From Haladaptatus salinisoli (GTDB lineage: Archaea > Halobacteriota > Halobacteria > Halobacteriales > Haladaptataceae): a DNA stretch of 64,000 bases. Positions 1 to 8,167 of this stretch are shown here, piece after piece. The notes under the pieces were generated by a model. That model saw only the letters and a list, made by a program, of their open reading frames with translations, had not been told where the DNA came from and ran no database searches. The stretch is from assembly GCF_020614375.1 (NCBI RefSeq), contig NZ_CP085327.1, positions 2,530,823 through 2,594,822 on the forward strand, in the 5' to 3' direction. The first letter of the stretch is position 1. Each line of letters starts with the position of its first letter. Made by a program: the position numbers and the translations under genes.

Positions 1-524
1 ATCAGGCCGACCAGTGGGTGCCGCACGTCCACGTCGTCGTCACCGGCGACGTCCGCGAGAACGGTTCGACCGACCCGCGAACCGCCTCCGTGCTCCTCTT
101 CATCGTCGCCATCACCCTCCACAACATGCCGGAAGGACTCGCGGTGGGCGTCGGCTTCGGGGCGGGCAACCTCGCCGACGCGCTCGCGCTGACGCTCGCC
201 ATCGGCATCCAGAACGTCCCGGAGGGGCTGGCCGTCTCCATCGCCGCGCGCAACGCCGGGTTCGGGTCGCTCTTCTACGCCGCGGTCGCGGGCATCCGGG
301 CCGGACTGGTCGAGATTCCGCTCGCCGTATTCGGCGCGTTCGCCGTCCAGGCGGCGATGCCCCTCCTCCCGTACGCGATGGGATTCGCGGCGGGCGGCAT
401 GCTGTTCGTCATCAGCGACGAAATTGTCCCCGAGACTCACGCCCGCGGAAACGAGCGCGCGGCGACCCTCGGGATGATGCTCGGCGTCGTCGTGATGCTC
501 TACCTCGACGTGGCGCTGGCGTGA
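1..524 (+). CDS. ZIP family metal transporter, 5' partial
   Basis: Integral membrane divalent-metal (Zn/Fe type) transporter of the ZIP family. The reading frame is open from base 3 and enters from outside the window, so only the C-terminal part is present and the true start is not visible. The family signature is clear: an HNMPEG metal-binding segment in one helix, followed by a second QNVPEG copy, and then hydrophobic helices that end close to the stop, as usual for ZIP proteins. The next gene is convergent, so this is probably the last gene of its transcript. Direction of transport and metal cannot be read from the fragment. Confidence 0.9.
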   Translation, partial: QADQWVPHVHVVVTGDVRENGSTDPRTASVLLFIVAITLHNMPEGLAVGVGFGAGNLADALALTLAIGIQNVPEGLAVSIAARNAGFGSLFYAAVAGIRAGLVEIPLAVFGAFAVQAAMPLLPYAMGFAAGGMLFVISDEIVPETHARGNERAATLGMMLGVVVMLYLDVALA

Positions 525-739
525 GTTCCGAAAATCCATCGACCGAGGGCGACTCCGCCGAGCGACCGCGATGCTCCGCGGTCTCCGTCGCCCGTTCCGA
601 GGCGACCGTATTTGATATAGCGTTATTCGATTCATCACACCCTTCGGCCGCCCTTTTCGAATCGAGGTACCGAGGGCTACGAAGCCGAGGAGCACCTTCT
701 GAAGGGTTCGACGGCCGAGAAAAAACGGCGCGGGATCGA

Positions 740-1723
740 CTACTTCAGACCGCGCGCGGCGAGTTGGTAGGCGAGCACCGTCCGCATCCCATCGACGAGA
801 GACTCGATATCGACGCTCTCCGTTCGCTCCTCCCGGTTCGTGACCGCGTCGTACCGCCGGTGCCACTCGGCGATGAAGCGGTCTTCGATGTCGTTCTCCT
901 CGATGGTGGTCGTCACCCGCGCGATGGCGTCTTCGTCGTCCGGGTCGAGGTCGTCCGACGAGACGAAACCGTTCTCCAGCGCGTAGACGACCGGTCCGGC
1001 GGTGTAGTCGCCTTCCCGCAGTTCGCGCTCCCACGTCGTCGTCCAGTTACCGATTCGCGCCATCCGTTGCAGTTCCCAGATGACCGAGCGAAGCGCGGCG
1101 AGGTCGGCGGCGTCGAACGCCGGGGAGTACATCAGGTCGATGTCCGCGTAGGGGAACATGAGCATGTTGTGGGGGTCGTAGTGCTCGATTCCGGCAATGT
1201 TCGCCATTTCGACGTGGTCGTTCACGACGCAGGAGTAATCGATGGCGGTGAGCGTCTGCCGGAGGTCGCAGTCGAAGATGTCCTTGTACTCGTCGCGTCT
1301 CGGCGCGTCTTCGATGCCGCGCTCGAAGGCGCCCCAGACCCGCTGGATGAACCGCAGTTGGTCGGCGTCGACGCCGTCTCGGTCGAGATTCACCGTCTCG
1401 GAGCGGTACGGAATTTGGCACGCCTCCTCGAACGTCTCCCGGTCGTGTCCCACTTCCGCGAGGTCGTCCAAGAGCGTCACGAACATCGTGAGGATGGTCT
1501 TCTGCGCTCGAACCGTCTCGGCGTGCTCCGACGACACGCACGACAGGGTGAACGAGGGGAAAAGCGTGTATATCCACTGCCAGAGAAAGCGATCGCGATC
1601 GCCGACGACGTCGTCGTACTCGTCCGCCAACTCGTCGACGGGTTCGGGAAGTATCGTCGCCGCAACCTGCGAGAAGTGATCTGGGGGCATCGGGAGCTCG
1701 TCCAGTGACAGCCGGCGGGCCAT
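740..1723 (-). CDS. class I terpene synthase-like protein
   Basis: 327 residues, start ATG at 1723. The sequence shows the two metal-binding signatures of class I isoprenoid synthases at the right spacing: an aspartate-rich DDLAE at 86-90 and an NSE-type triad N226-xxx-T230-xxx-E234, plus an RRY run at 289-291 that resembles the C-terminal RY pair of terpene cyclases. Much of the chain is helical and without membrane segments, so a soluble alpha-fold enzyme acting on a prenyl diphosphate through bound Mg is the best reading. It stands alone between convergent and divergent neighbours; no prenyltransferase or squalene/phytoene gene is adjacent. Substrate and product are unknown, and a catalytically silent relative cannot be excluded. 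Confidence 0.6.
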   Translation of the reverse strand: MARRLSLDELPMPPDHFSQVAATILPEPVDELADEYDDVVGDRDRFLWQWIYTLFPSFTLSCVSSEHAETVRAQKTILTMFVTLLDDLAEVGHDRETFEEACQIPYRSETVNLDRDGVDADQLRFIQRVWGAFERGIEDAPRRDEYKDIFDCDLRQTLTAIDYSCVVNDHVEMANIAGIEHYDPHNMLMFPYADIDLMYSPAFDAADLAALRSVIWELQRMARIGNWTTTWERELREGDYTAGPVVYALENGFVSSDDLDPDDEDAIARVTTTIEENDIEDRFIAEWHRRYDAVTNREERTESVDIESLVDGMRTVLAYQLAARGLK

Positions 1724-1847
1724 TCTTCTGCCCTTTCGTAGTGTATCGATAATGAAAACGCTTCTGCTACATTTACTTCCTGACGACTGGAAAGATATTT
1801 ACTATCGGTGACCATATCCTCTTAGAACGGAGGGCGAATCGAGACAC

Positions 1848-2885
1848 ATGGGGAGCACCGACTTGGAGATTTACAAAGCGGCGTTTCGGGCGACGAAGAA
1901 CCCGGCCATCATCGCCGACACCAACTTCGTCGTTCGCGACGTCAACGAAGCTTGCGTCGATTTCACCGACTACCGTCGGGACGAACTCGTCGGCGACACG
2001 CCGCTCAAACTGTTCAATCAGGCGGACGTGTACGAAGAGATGATATCGGTGCTCGCGCGCGGCGAACCGTGGGTCGGCGGATTCGAGACGACGACGAAGG
2101 ACGGACGACTCATCCACGGCCGCGGGTCGTGCGTTCCGATGTACGTCGAAGATTCCCTGTGGGGGTACGCGGGCTTTTTCACGGACCTCACCGAACGCCG
2201 CCAGCACGAACAGAGCCTTCGAATTCTGAACCGCGTCCTCCGCCACAACCTGCGAAACGACGCGAACGTCGTCCTCGGCCACATCGATATCGTCGCCGAG
2301 GAACTGGACGACGACGCCGTCCAGCGGTCGCTTTCGACCGCCCGTCGGCGCGTCCGCTCCATCGTCAAGTACGCCGAGACCGCCCGCAATTTGGACGAAC
2401 TCCTCTCCGAGCGAACGACGTCGTCGCTGTTTCCCGTCCGAATCGACGACGTCCTCTCCCGGGAACTCCGCTCCGTCCGCGAACGCTACCCCGACGCGGA
2501 GTTCGTCGCCGAGTTCGCCGCCGACCCCGCGTTCGTCGCCGCCGACGACGCAGTCGGCGTCGCGCTCGAAGCCGTGTTCGCGAACGCCGTCGAGCACAAC
2601 GATTCGGCGGTTCCCCGCGCGAACGTCCGCCTCGAAACCGAGGGGTCGCACGCGACGGTGGCGGTGGAAGACAACGGTCCCGGCGTTCCCGAGGGCGAAC
2701 GCGACCTCGTCTTCGGCCGGGAGGAGGTCAGCCCCCTCCACCACGGGCAGGGACTCGACCTCTTTTTCGTCGACCACCTGATGGAGAAGTACGGCGGCGG
2801 CGTTTGGGTCGAAGACGGCGACGACGGCGCGCTGTTCAAACTGCGGTTCCGAACCGCGGACCCGGCGGACGACGGAGACGAGTGA
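1848..2885 (+). CDS. PAS domain sensor histidine kinase
   Basis: 345-residue soluble kinase with no transmembrane segment. A PAS sensor domain covers about 8-118 and runs straight into a haloarchaeal-type histidine phosphoacceptor box, RHNLRND with His133. The ATPase domain follows, with the N-box Asn246, the DNGPGV motif at 275-280 and a glycine-rich HGQGL segment near 299-303. No receiver domain and no response regulator lie next to it, as is common for haloarchaeal kinases. The signal is unknown; PAS domains of this kind can sense redox, light or small ligands. It is divergent from the terpene-synthase-like gene, with about 124 bases between the starts. Confidence 0.9.
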   Translation: MGSTDLEIYKAAFRATKNPAIIADTNFVVRDVNEACVDFTDYRRDELVGDTPLKLFNQADVYEEMISVLARGEPWVGGFETTTKDGRLIHGRGSCVPMYVEDSLWGYAGFFTDLTERRQHEQSLRILNRVLRHNLRNDANVVLGHIDIVAEELDDDAVQRSLSTARRRVRSIVKYAETARNLDELLSERTTSSLFPVRIDDVLSRELRSVRERYPDAEFVAEFAADPAFVAADDAVGVALEAVFANAVEHNDSAVPRANVRLETEGSHATVAVEDNGPGVPEGERDLVFGREEVSPLHHGQGLDLFFVDHLMEKYGGGVWVEDGDDGALFKLRFRTADPADDGDE

Positions 2886-2955
2886 CCTGACCGGCGTTTC
2901 GACGCGACGGACCTCGTTCGACACGCACTTCTTTCTCGCCCGCGCCCTCCGTCAC

Positions 2956-3267
2956 GTGCCCCGAGAGTACGACAAACTCGTCCGCGACCGAATCCCCGAC
3001 ATCGTCGAAGCGAACGGCGAGCGTCCGGTGACGCACGTCGCCGAGGGCGAGGAGTACGACCGACGACTCGCCGAGAAACTGGACGAGGAAGTCGCCGAGT
3101 TCCGCGACTCCGGCGACCCGGAGGAACTGGCCGACGTGTTGGAAGTCGTCTACGCGCTCGCCGCCCGCGCGGGCGTCTCGCGCGACGAACTCGAACGACT
3201 CCGAACCGAGAAAGTCGACGAGCGCGGCGGATTCGAGGACGGCGTCGTGCTGGAACGCGTCGAGTGA
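2956..3267 (+). CDS. MazG-like nucleotide pyrophosphohydrolase family protein
   Basis: 103 residues, GTG start. The opening YDKLVRDRIPDI is the typical start of the small phosphoribosyl-ATP pyrophosphohydrolase-like (MazG-superfamily) proteins found widely in archaea and bacteria. Later an acidic helix pair, EEVAEF followed by EELADVLEV, supplies the E-x-x-E and E-x-x-D Mg ligands. The family hydrolyses non-canonical or surplus nucleoside triphosphates to monophosphate and pyrophosphate, but the substrate of this subgroup is not established. It lies 70 bases after the kinase gene and could share its transcript. Confidence 0.82.
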   Translation: MPREYDKLVRDRIPDIVEANGERPVTHVAEGEEYDRRLAEKLDEEVAEFRDSGDPEELADVLEVVYALAARAGVSRDELERLRTEKVDERGGFEDGVVLERVE

Positions 3268-3324
3268 AAAACGGCCTGCGACTGCAACCCCGGCGGGAAT
3301 ACGCCTCCGCGAAGAATCGCCGAT

Positions 3325-3630
3325 ATGCCGATAACGACGTACGCGCTCGTCGTCCGCGAGAACGAGAACCGCGAGGGAATCACCGCGGAGGTCCGCGAGG
3401 ACGAAACCATCGAGGAGTCGGCGAGGATTTCCTACGACGATTACGGCCTGACCGCGGAGCGCGAGGAGACGTCGGACGAGCGGCGCACCGAGTTCGCCGC
3501 CGACGTGACGACGCTCCGAATCCAGACCGAGCGGGACGGCGAGGGCTTCCAGTTCCGCGTGCTCGGGGACGGCGAGACGCTCGTCGAACAGCGCGTGACC
3601 GACGACGAGTGGAACGTGACGGCGAAGTAA
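3325..3630 (+). CDS. hypothetical haloarchaeal protein
   Basis: 101 residues, strongly acidic, no cysteine and no membrane segment. The sequence alternates short beta-like and charged stretches, such as the opening MPITTYALVV and a central TLRIQT strand, which suggests a small alpha/beta or all-beta soluble domain. I recognise no family. Third-position GC is high as in neighbouring genes and the start ATG lies 57 bases after the MazG-like stop, so co-transcription is plausible. Confidence 0.7.
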   Translation: MPITTYALVVRENENREGITAEVREDETIEESARISYDDYGLTAEREETSDERRTEFAADVTTLRIQTERDGEGFQFRVLGDGETLVEQRVTDDEWNVTAK

Positions 3631-3653
3631 TCCTCGACCCTGTCCCGCGACCG

Positions 3654-3899
3654 TCACACGGAGAGTCGGACGACGTCCTCTCGAACGTCGGCCACGAACT
3701 GGCGCTGTAGCTCGTGGGTCGACTGGTGGACGACCCCGTCCCACCGCAGTTCGTCGAGCGTGCCGGGGTCGGCGTCTGGACCGACTTCGACGTACAGCGA
3801 CCCGTTTCGCACCTCGTCCACGACGCCGACTTCGGTCCCGTCGGCGGCGACGACGCGCTTTCCGACCTGTTCGTCCGTGAAGTTCGAGTCCGGTTTCAT
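3654..3899 (-). CDS. PRC-barrel-like small protein
   Basis: 81 residues from the ATG at 3899; the frame stays open to an earlier ATG at 3968, but the conserved-looking part starts at MKPDSNFTDEQVGKRVV. The GKRV...DGTEVGVVDEV pattern is that of a PRC-barrel beta domain, a small module found in RNA-processing factor RimM and in many archaeal stand-alone proteins. The later part is likely to form the remaining strands and a C-terminal helix. It is convergent with the upstream unknown and divergent from the HAD gene. Its role is unknown; stand-alone archaeal PRC proteins have been linked to RNA metabolism and cell division. Confidence 0.65.
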   Translation of the reverse strand: MKPDSNFTDEQVGKRVVAADGTEVGVVDEVRNGSLYVEVGPDADPGTLDELRWDGVVHQSTHELQRQFVADVREDVVRLSV

Positions 3900-3984
3900 C
3901 GTCGACCGTACGCGCTCGACCGCCGAGTTCGTTCCGGCCGGGAAACCGGAAGCGCTACTGTCGTCCATCGAGCACGTTTCGAAG

Positions 3985-4638
3985 ATGAGTTACGACGCAG
4001 TGTTGTTCGATAACGACGGCGTGCTCGTGGAACCCGCCGCCTCCTCCACGCTGCGCGAGGCCGTGCTGACCGCGTTCGCCGAATTCGACGCGGAACCCGA
4101 CGCGGACCACGTCGACGCCCTCTGTCGCAGCGTGACCCCCGACGACTTGGACCGGGTGTGCGCCGCCCACGACCTCGACCCGGCCGAGTTCTGGGAGGTG
4201 CGCGACGGCGCCGCCTCGGAAGCCCAACTGCGCGAACTCCGCGCGGGGCGAACGACGACCTACGACGACGTGGGCGCGCTCGAACGATTCGAGCGTCCGC
4301 TGGGAATCGTGAGCTCCAACCAGCACGCGACCATCGAGTTCATGCTCGACCACTTCGACCTCGGTCGCCACTTCGAGACGTACTACGGCAGACCGCCGAC
4401 CATCGAGGCCGTCCGTCAGAAGAAGCCCGAACCGTACTTCCTCGAACGCGCGCTGGCGGACCTGGGGGTCGAAGACGCCCTGTTCGTCGGCGACAGCGAG
4501 AGCGACGTGCTGGCCGCCGTCAACGCCGGTCTCGACTCGGCGTTCATCCGTCGGCCGCACCGCGCGGACTACGCCCTCTCCGTCGACCCGACCTACGAAA
4601 TCGAGGGCTTGCCCGAGATTCTCCCGCTCGTGGAGTAG
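3985..4638 (+). CDS. HAD family hydrolase
   Basis: 217 residues from ATG 3985 (MSYDAVLF). All four HAD motifs can be seen: the nucleophile loop FDNDGVLV with the DxD pair, the SSN of motif II after a helical cap of about 70 residues, the lysine in KKPEPYF (motif III) and the acidic VGDSESD (motif IV). The helical cap and layout fit subclass I phosphatases of the phosphoglycolate phosphatase/beta-phosphoglucomutase type. The substrate cannot be told from sequence. The frame is open further upstream, but that part overlaps the opposite-strand PRC gene and is not protein-like. Confidence 0.88.
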   Translation: MSYDAVLFDNDGVLVEPAASSTLREAVLTAFAEFDAEPDADHVDALCRSVTPDDLDRVCAAHDLDPAEFWEVRDGAASEAQLRELRAGRTTTYDDVGALERFERPLGIVSSNQHATIEFMLDHFDLGRHFETYYGRPPTIEAVRQKKPEPYFLERALADLGVEDALFVGDSESDVLAAVNAGLDSAFIRRPHRADYALSVDPTYEIEGLPEILPLVE

Positions 4639-4678
4639 CGTCACCCGCCGCGACGCGTCTCCGCACTTCCGCCCCGGG

Positions 4679-4864
4679 TCATCCGTCGGTGATGAACGGG
4701 GCCAACATCGGCATTCGACCGACGATGGTCGAGATGCGAATCACGTACGAGGTGAGTACCGCGAGCGGGGCGAGCGCGGCGGTCGAATCGGAGAGGGAGT
4801 CGACGTGTTCGTTCCTGATTCGGTAGGCGGCGTGAATCTGCCACGCGCTCTGATAGAACAGCAT
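4679..4864 (-). CDS. small hypothetical protein or 3' gene fragment
   Basis: 61 residues from the only in-frame ATG, at 4864. Codon third positions are strongly G/C as in real genes here. The frame remains open for more than 40 codons upstream of that ATG without ATG, GTG or TTG, and those codons (for example KFGRFDFLVA just before the Met) look coding. That suggests either a start by an unusual codon or a 3' fragment whose 5' end was lost or frameshifted. The C-terminal half is moderately hydrophobic with a probable membrane-associated helix. No family recognised. Confidence 0.42.
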   Translation of the reverse strand: MLFYQSAWQIHAAYRIRNEHVDSLSDSTAALAPLAVLTSYVIRISTIVGRMPMLAPFITDG

Positions 4865-5016
4865 CGCGACGAGGAAGTCGAACCGACCGAACTTCGATTG
4901 CGCGAGCGTCGACGCCTCCCCGCACGAACTCTCCGCTCCTCGGGGACTCCGGTCGAGAAGGAGAACGCTCGTCTCTCTCCGCCGGTCGAGAACGCTCCCG
5001 GCGACCGAAACGAGGG

Positions 5017-5229
5017 TTATCTTCCGAACGACGAACCGTCCGCGTCCTCGGCGCTCGCACCGCCGTTTTTCACCTTCGTCGCGGACATGCAGTCCAGACA
5101 GCCGAACACTTCGTCGTCGTTGTTGCCGAAGACGCGGGCGAACTCCTGCGTGACGAACGCGCCGCAGTTTCGACAGCGATACTCGTTGGGGTGGGTGGTC
5201 TCCCCCGTCGGTTGCATCGATTCGCTCAT
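5017..5229 (-). CDS. small zinc-finger protein
   Basis: 70 residues. Two CxxC knuckles, CRNC at about 19-22 and CLDC at about 44-47, are separated by about 21 residues and make a four-cysteine zinc ribbon; the C-terminal tail is disordered and rich in Ser, Ala and Asp. Such short treble-clef or ribbon proteins are very common in haloarchaea and are mostly of unknown function, probably binding nucleic acid or protein. It follows another zinc-ribbon gene by only 10 bases on the same strand, so the two are likely co-transcribed. Confidence 0.78.
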   Translation of the reverse strand: MSESMQPTGETTHPNEYRCRNCGAFVTQEFARVFGNNDDEVFGCLDCMSATKVKNGGASAEDADGSSFGR

Positions 5230-5239
5230 GATTGTAACC

Positions 5240-5440
5240 CTAGATGTCGTTCATTCGCTGTCGGGATTTGCTCCCGCACTGGGTGCACTTCGTGACGCGA
5301 TACGGCTCCCGCGAGTACTCCGCGTTCTCTGCGTCGTCGCTCTCCGTGATGAGTTCGACCGTCACGTGATGCTGCGTCTTCGCGGTGCAGTTCTCGCACT
5401 GTTCGACCGTCTCCTTGAGGTCTGGCTGAGCGGTTGACAT
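5240..5440 (-). CDS. small zinc beta-ribbon protein
   Basis: 66 residues from the ATG at 5440 (MSTAQPDLKE); an upstream in-frame Met exists but adds sequence unlike the family. It carries a CENC knuckle near 16-19 and a second CTQC knuckle near 53-56, with the SREPYRVTKC run typical of a haloarchaeal putative zinc beta-ribbon family (DUF7835 in my recollection). Probably cytosolic; function unknown. It is the first gene of a two-gene zinc-ribbon unit with the next downstream gene. Confidence 0.78.
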   Translation of the reverse strand: MSTAQPDLKETVEQCENCTAKTQHHVTVELITESDDAENAEYSREPYRVTKCTQCGSKSRQRMNDI

Positions 5441-5651
5441 GGTGACGCTGGTGGGTCGAATCGGTTGGCTCGCTATACTATCGCGGGTCGGGATGACGCT
5501 ACTAAATAGCAAACGCGCCTCGTCAATCGTCGTTGTACCTGCGTGGGCAAGCCGCTCTTTAGTGACGCCTTTCGACCGACAAATTTCGGAGCACCGTCTG
5601 GCGTCCGATTCGCCGGTCGAAAACCGACCGTCGCCCGACGACTCCCTTCGC

Positions 5652-6329
5652 TCAGTCCTCTCGCCTCGCGCCCTCGCGGGCGTCCGTCGGTTCGCCGACG
5701 GTCGAGCGAATCAGCGTCTCGGTTCCGCGCCGGAGTCGTTCGGAGACCGCTTGATGGCTGACCCCCAGTCGCTCCGCCAGCTCCTCGGCGGACGTCTCCC
5801 GGGGAATCGAGTAGTAACCCGCGTCGATTGCGGCGAGCAGCGTTTCTCGTTGCACGGCGGTGAGGCCGTACCCGTCCCCGCGCTCCCCGTCCGCGCCGTA
5901 GAGGCAGGAGAGGTCGAACGTCAGGTCGCGTTCGCGGCAAAAGGCCGCGTACTCCTGGACGCTCTCGCGGTTCGGAAACCGCATCTGAACGTGCCAGCCG
6001 TCGCCCGACCGCTCCGCGGACATGAAGACCGCGCCCAACTCGGCCCAGTTCCGGTAGGTCACGTGCTCCTCGCCGCGTTCGGAGAGCGCCACCCGATAGA
6101 GGTTGACTCCGTCTATCTCGGCCAGCACCGTCCAGTCGGCGACGGTCTGGTCGGCGTCGAGTCCGGCTTCGAAGGCGGCGAAGTCGTCGCCGCTCGTCCG
6201 AAACGTCATCGTCGTGGCGGTCGACGGCGTCTCCGTCTGTTGTACCACCGAGGCGGTCAGGTCGGGCACGTCACGCAACGCTCGGCGGAGAATCGGCGTT
6301 TCCAGTCGGAAGGTGGCCACGACCGACAT
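5652..6329 (-). CDS. HTH-10 (Bat-type) transcriptional regulator
   Basis: 225 residues. The N-terminal two thirds is a beta-rich sensory domain of the bacterio-opsin-activator type found in haloarchaeal regulators. The last about 60 residues form the HTH_10 domain: LTAVQRETLLAAIDAGYYSIPRE is the conserved entry helix and AERLGVSHQAVSERLRR the recognition helix-turn-helix. Proteins of this group act on single promoters, often of metabolic genes, in response to unknown effectors. It is divergent from the beta-helix gene and has a TATA box spaced for a leaderless transcript. Confidence 0.9.
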   Translation of the reverse strand: MSVVATFRLETPILRRALRDVPDLTASVVQQTETPSTATTMTFRTSGDDFAAFEAGLDADQTVADWTVLAEIDGVNLYRVALSERGEEHVTYRNWAELGAVFMSAERSGDGWHVQMRFPNRESVQEYAAFCRERDLTFDLSCLYGADGERGDGYGLTAVQRETLLAAIDAGYYSIPRETSAEELAERLGVSHQAVSERLRRGTETLIRSTVGEPTDAREGARRED

Positions 6330-6352
6330 TCGATTCCACTTTCGGGCGGCAT

Positions 6353-6360
6353 CGGTTTAA
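6353..6360 (-). promoter_or_regulatory. TATA box of the HTH-10 gene
   Basis: Read on the minus strand the element is CTTAAACC, centred about 28 bases before the ATG at 6329, the distance that gives a leaderless mRNA in haloarchaea. Confidence 0.5.
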
Positions 6361-6527
6361 GACAACCGGCTCCCGTAATCGCCCGGAGCACGGTTACTAT
6401 CGCCGCGGTTCTCGGATACGAAAAGGGACTCGCCGAAGCGCCGCGGACCCCTCCCGAACTCGGACGACCCCGTCCGCGACCACCGTCGGCCGGGAGCGAT
6501 TTACCGGTTCGAACAGAGGAGAGACGC

Positions 6528-8102
6528 ATGGACGACTCCTCGAGCGATTCGACGACCGACCGGTCGACCGAGAACGCCTTCTTCGCGGGGAAGCCGTGGC
6601 ACGACGCGGTCGCGTACGGCGCGACGGGCGACGGCGCGAGCGACGACGCTCCGGCGCTCCAGAGCGCCGTGGACGCGGCCGCGGACGGCGGAGGAACCGT
6701 CTACCTCCCGCCCGGCACCTACCGCGTCGAATCGCCCGTGACGCTTCGTTCCGGCGTCCGGTTCCGCGGCGAGGGGATGGGCGCGACGACGCTCGTGGCG
6801 GACGGCGACGACTACGCGGCGCTCGAAGGGTTCGGAACCGCGGACGACCCCCTGACCGACCTCTCGGTCGAGTCGATGGCCATCGACTGCTCGGCCCTCG
6901 GCGACGGGGAGACGTACTCGACCGGCGAGAAGTGCATCTACTTCCAGAACGTGAAACGGTGTCGCATCGTCGCCGTCTACGCCTACGGCGCGCCCGCGAC
7001 CGGCATCGGGACGGATTTCATGGTCGACAGCCTCGTCCACGGCTGCATCGCCGAGCGAAACGGGCGGCTCTGGTCGCCCGGCGACATCGGGGCGAACGGC
7101 ATCGGAATCGGGGCGGGGCGCTTCTCGGCGGAGACGGTCACGGTCTCCGACTGCCACGCCGCGGACAACGGGAACAACGGCGTGATGTTCGAAGCCCAAG
7201 GTCCCGACGAGGAGAACGTCCACGCCGGGTTCATGACCGCGGTCGGGTGTACCGCGCGGGGGAACCGCATCGGCTTCCGCGACTCGGCGGACCGGGCCGT
7301 GAAGTTCCTCGGCTGTTCGACGACCGAGAACGACGAGCACGGATTCGTCGTGAGCGACAAGGACGACACGTCGCCGCCCGCGACCGAACACCGCATCGCC
7401 GACTGCCACGCGGTCGACAACGGGGAGCACGGCGTCGCGGTGCTCGACGGCGCGGGTCCCGTCCTCGACGTGGCGGACTGTCAAATCTCGGGGAACGACG
7501 GCTGCGGCGTCTTCGTCGCCGAACCCGTGGACGGGGCGGTGTCGGTGTCCGACTCCGCCGTGTTCGAGAACGCCCGGTCGGGGGTTCGATTCGAGAACGG
7601 GGGCGACCACCTGCGGGTCGCCGGCTGTTCCGCGTTCCGAAACGGTCGCGGCGGGGACGCCGCTGGAATCCGACTCGCCGGCGGGGCGGGAACGTACCGA
7701 TACGCGACGCTCTCGGACAACGACTGTTACGACGACCGAGACGAACCGACGCAGCGGATCGGCATCGACATCGAGGGCGAACACGAGGGGACGAAGGTGG
7801 TCGGCAACACCCTCGCCGGAAACGCCGAGGCGGCGCTTCGGTTCGAGGGACGTCCAGAACTGCTCCGGGACAACGTCGGGTACCGAACCGAAAACGGCGG
7901 TCGGGAGGCGGTGGCCGACGGCGAGGAGATTCGCCACGGCCTCGCGGATCGACCGACCGCCGTCACGCTACAATCCGAGTCGAAAACTCGGGCGTTCCCC
8001 GGCGAAATCGACGATGAGACGGTCGAGATCCGACTGGTGGCACCCGACGACGAGCCGGTCGAGTCGACGGAAACCGTGCACTGGGAGGCGCGGATTCGCT
8101 GA
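6528..8102 (+). CDS. right-handed beta-helix (pectate-lyase-fold) protein
   Basis: 524 residues from ATG 6528, preceded by a GAGGAGA ribosome-binding site. The N-terminus AVAYGATGDGASDD...GGTVYLPPGTYRV is the signature entry to the pectate-lyase-3/tail-spike type parallel beta-helix. It is followed by many repeats of the form N-G-x-G-V or D-N-G-x-H-G, one per helix turn, through about residue 440. The last about 50 residues look like a small beta domain. No signal peptide or Tat motif is visible, which is odd for a polysaccharide-acting enzyme, so it may work inside the cell or use another route. Carbohydrate binding or lysis is the family role; substrate unknown. Confidence 0.82.
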   Translation: MDDSSSDSTTDRSTENAFFAGKPWHDAVAYGATGDGASDDAPALQSAVDAAADGGGTVYLPPGTYRVESPVTLRSGVRFRGEGMGATTLVADGDDYAALEGFGTADDPLTDLSVESMAIDCSALGDGETYSTGEKCIYFQNVKRCRIVAVYAYGAPATGIGTDFMVDSLVHGCIAERNGRLWSPGDIGANGIGIGAGRFSAETVTVSDCHAADNGNNGVMFEAQGPDEENVHAGFMTAVGCTARGNRIGFRDSADRAVKFLGCSTTENDEHGFVVSDKDDTSPPATEHRIADCHAVDNGEHGVAVLDGAGPVLDVADCQISGNDGCGVFVAEPVDGAVSVSDSAVFENARSGVRFENGGDHLRVAGCSAFRNGRGGDAAGIRLAGGAGTYRYATLSDNDCYDDRDEPTQRIGIDIEGEHEGTKVVGNTLAGNAEAALRFEGRPELLRDNVGYRTENGGREAVADGEEIRHGLADRPTAVTLQSESKTRAFPGEIDDETVEIRLVAPDDEPVESTETVHWEARIR

Positions 8103-8167
8103 CCGGCTCGGAATCGCGACGCCTTCGGGCGGTCCCGGAGCGACCGATCCGCGCTCGCCCCGACGGT

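Noticed and set aside
1477..1815. Minus-strand frame at the start of the terpene-synthase-like gene
   Set aside because: Out-of-frame shadow with Ser/Arg-rich composition and no motif.
5439..6527. Long N-terminal extension of the beta-helix gene
   Set aside because: The frame is open, but this part is the antisense shadow of the zinc-ribbon and HTH-10 genes, is not protein-like, and a good ribosome-binding site lies before the ATG at 6528.
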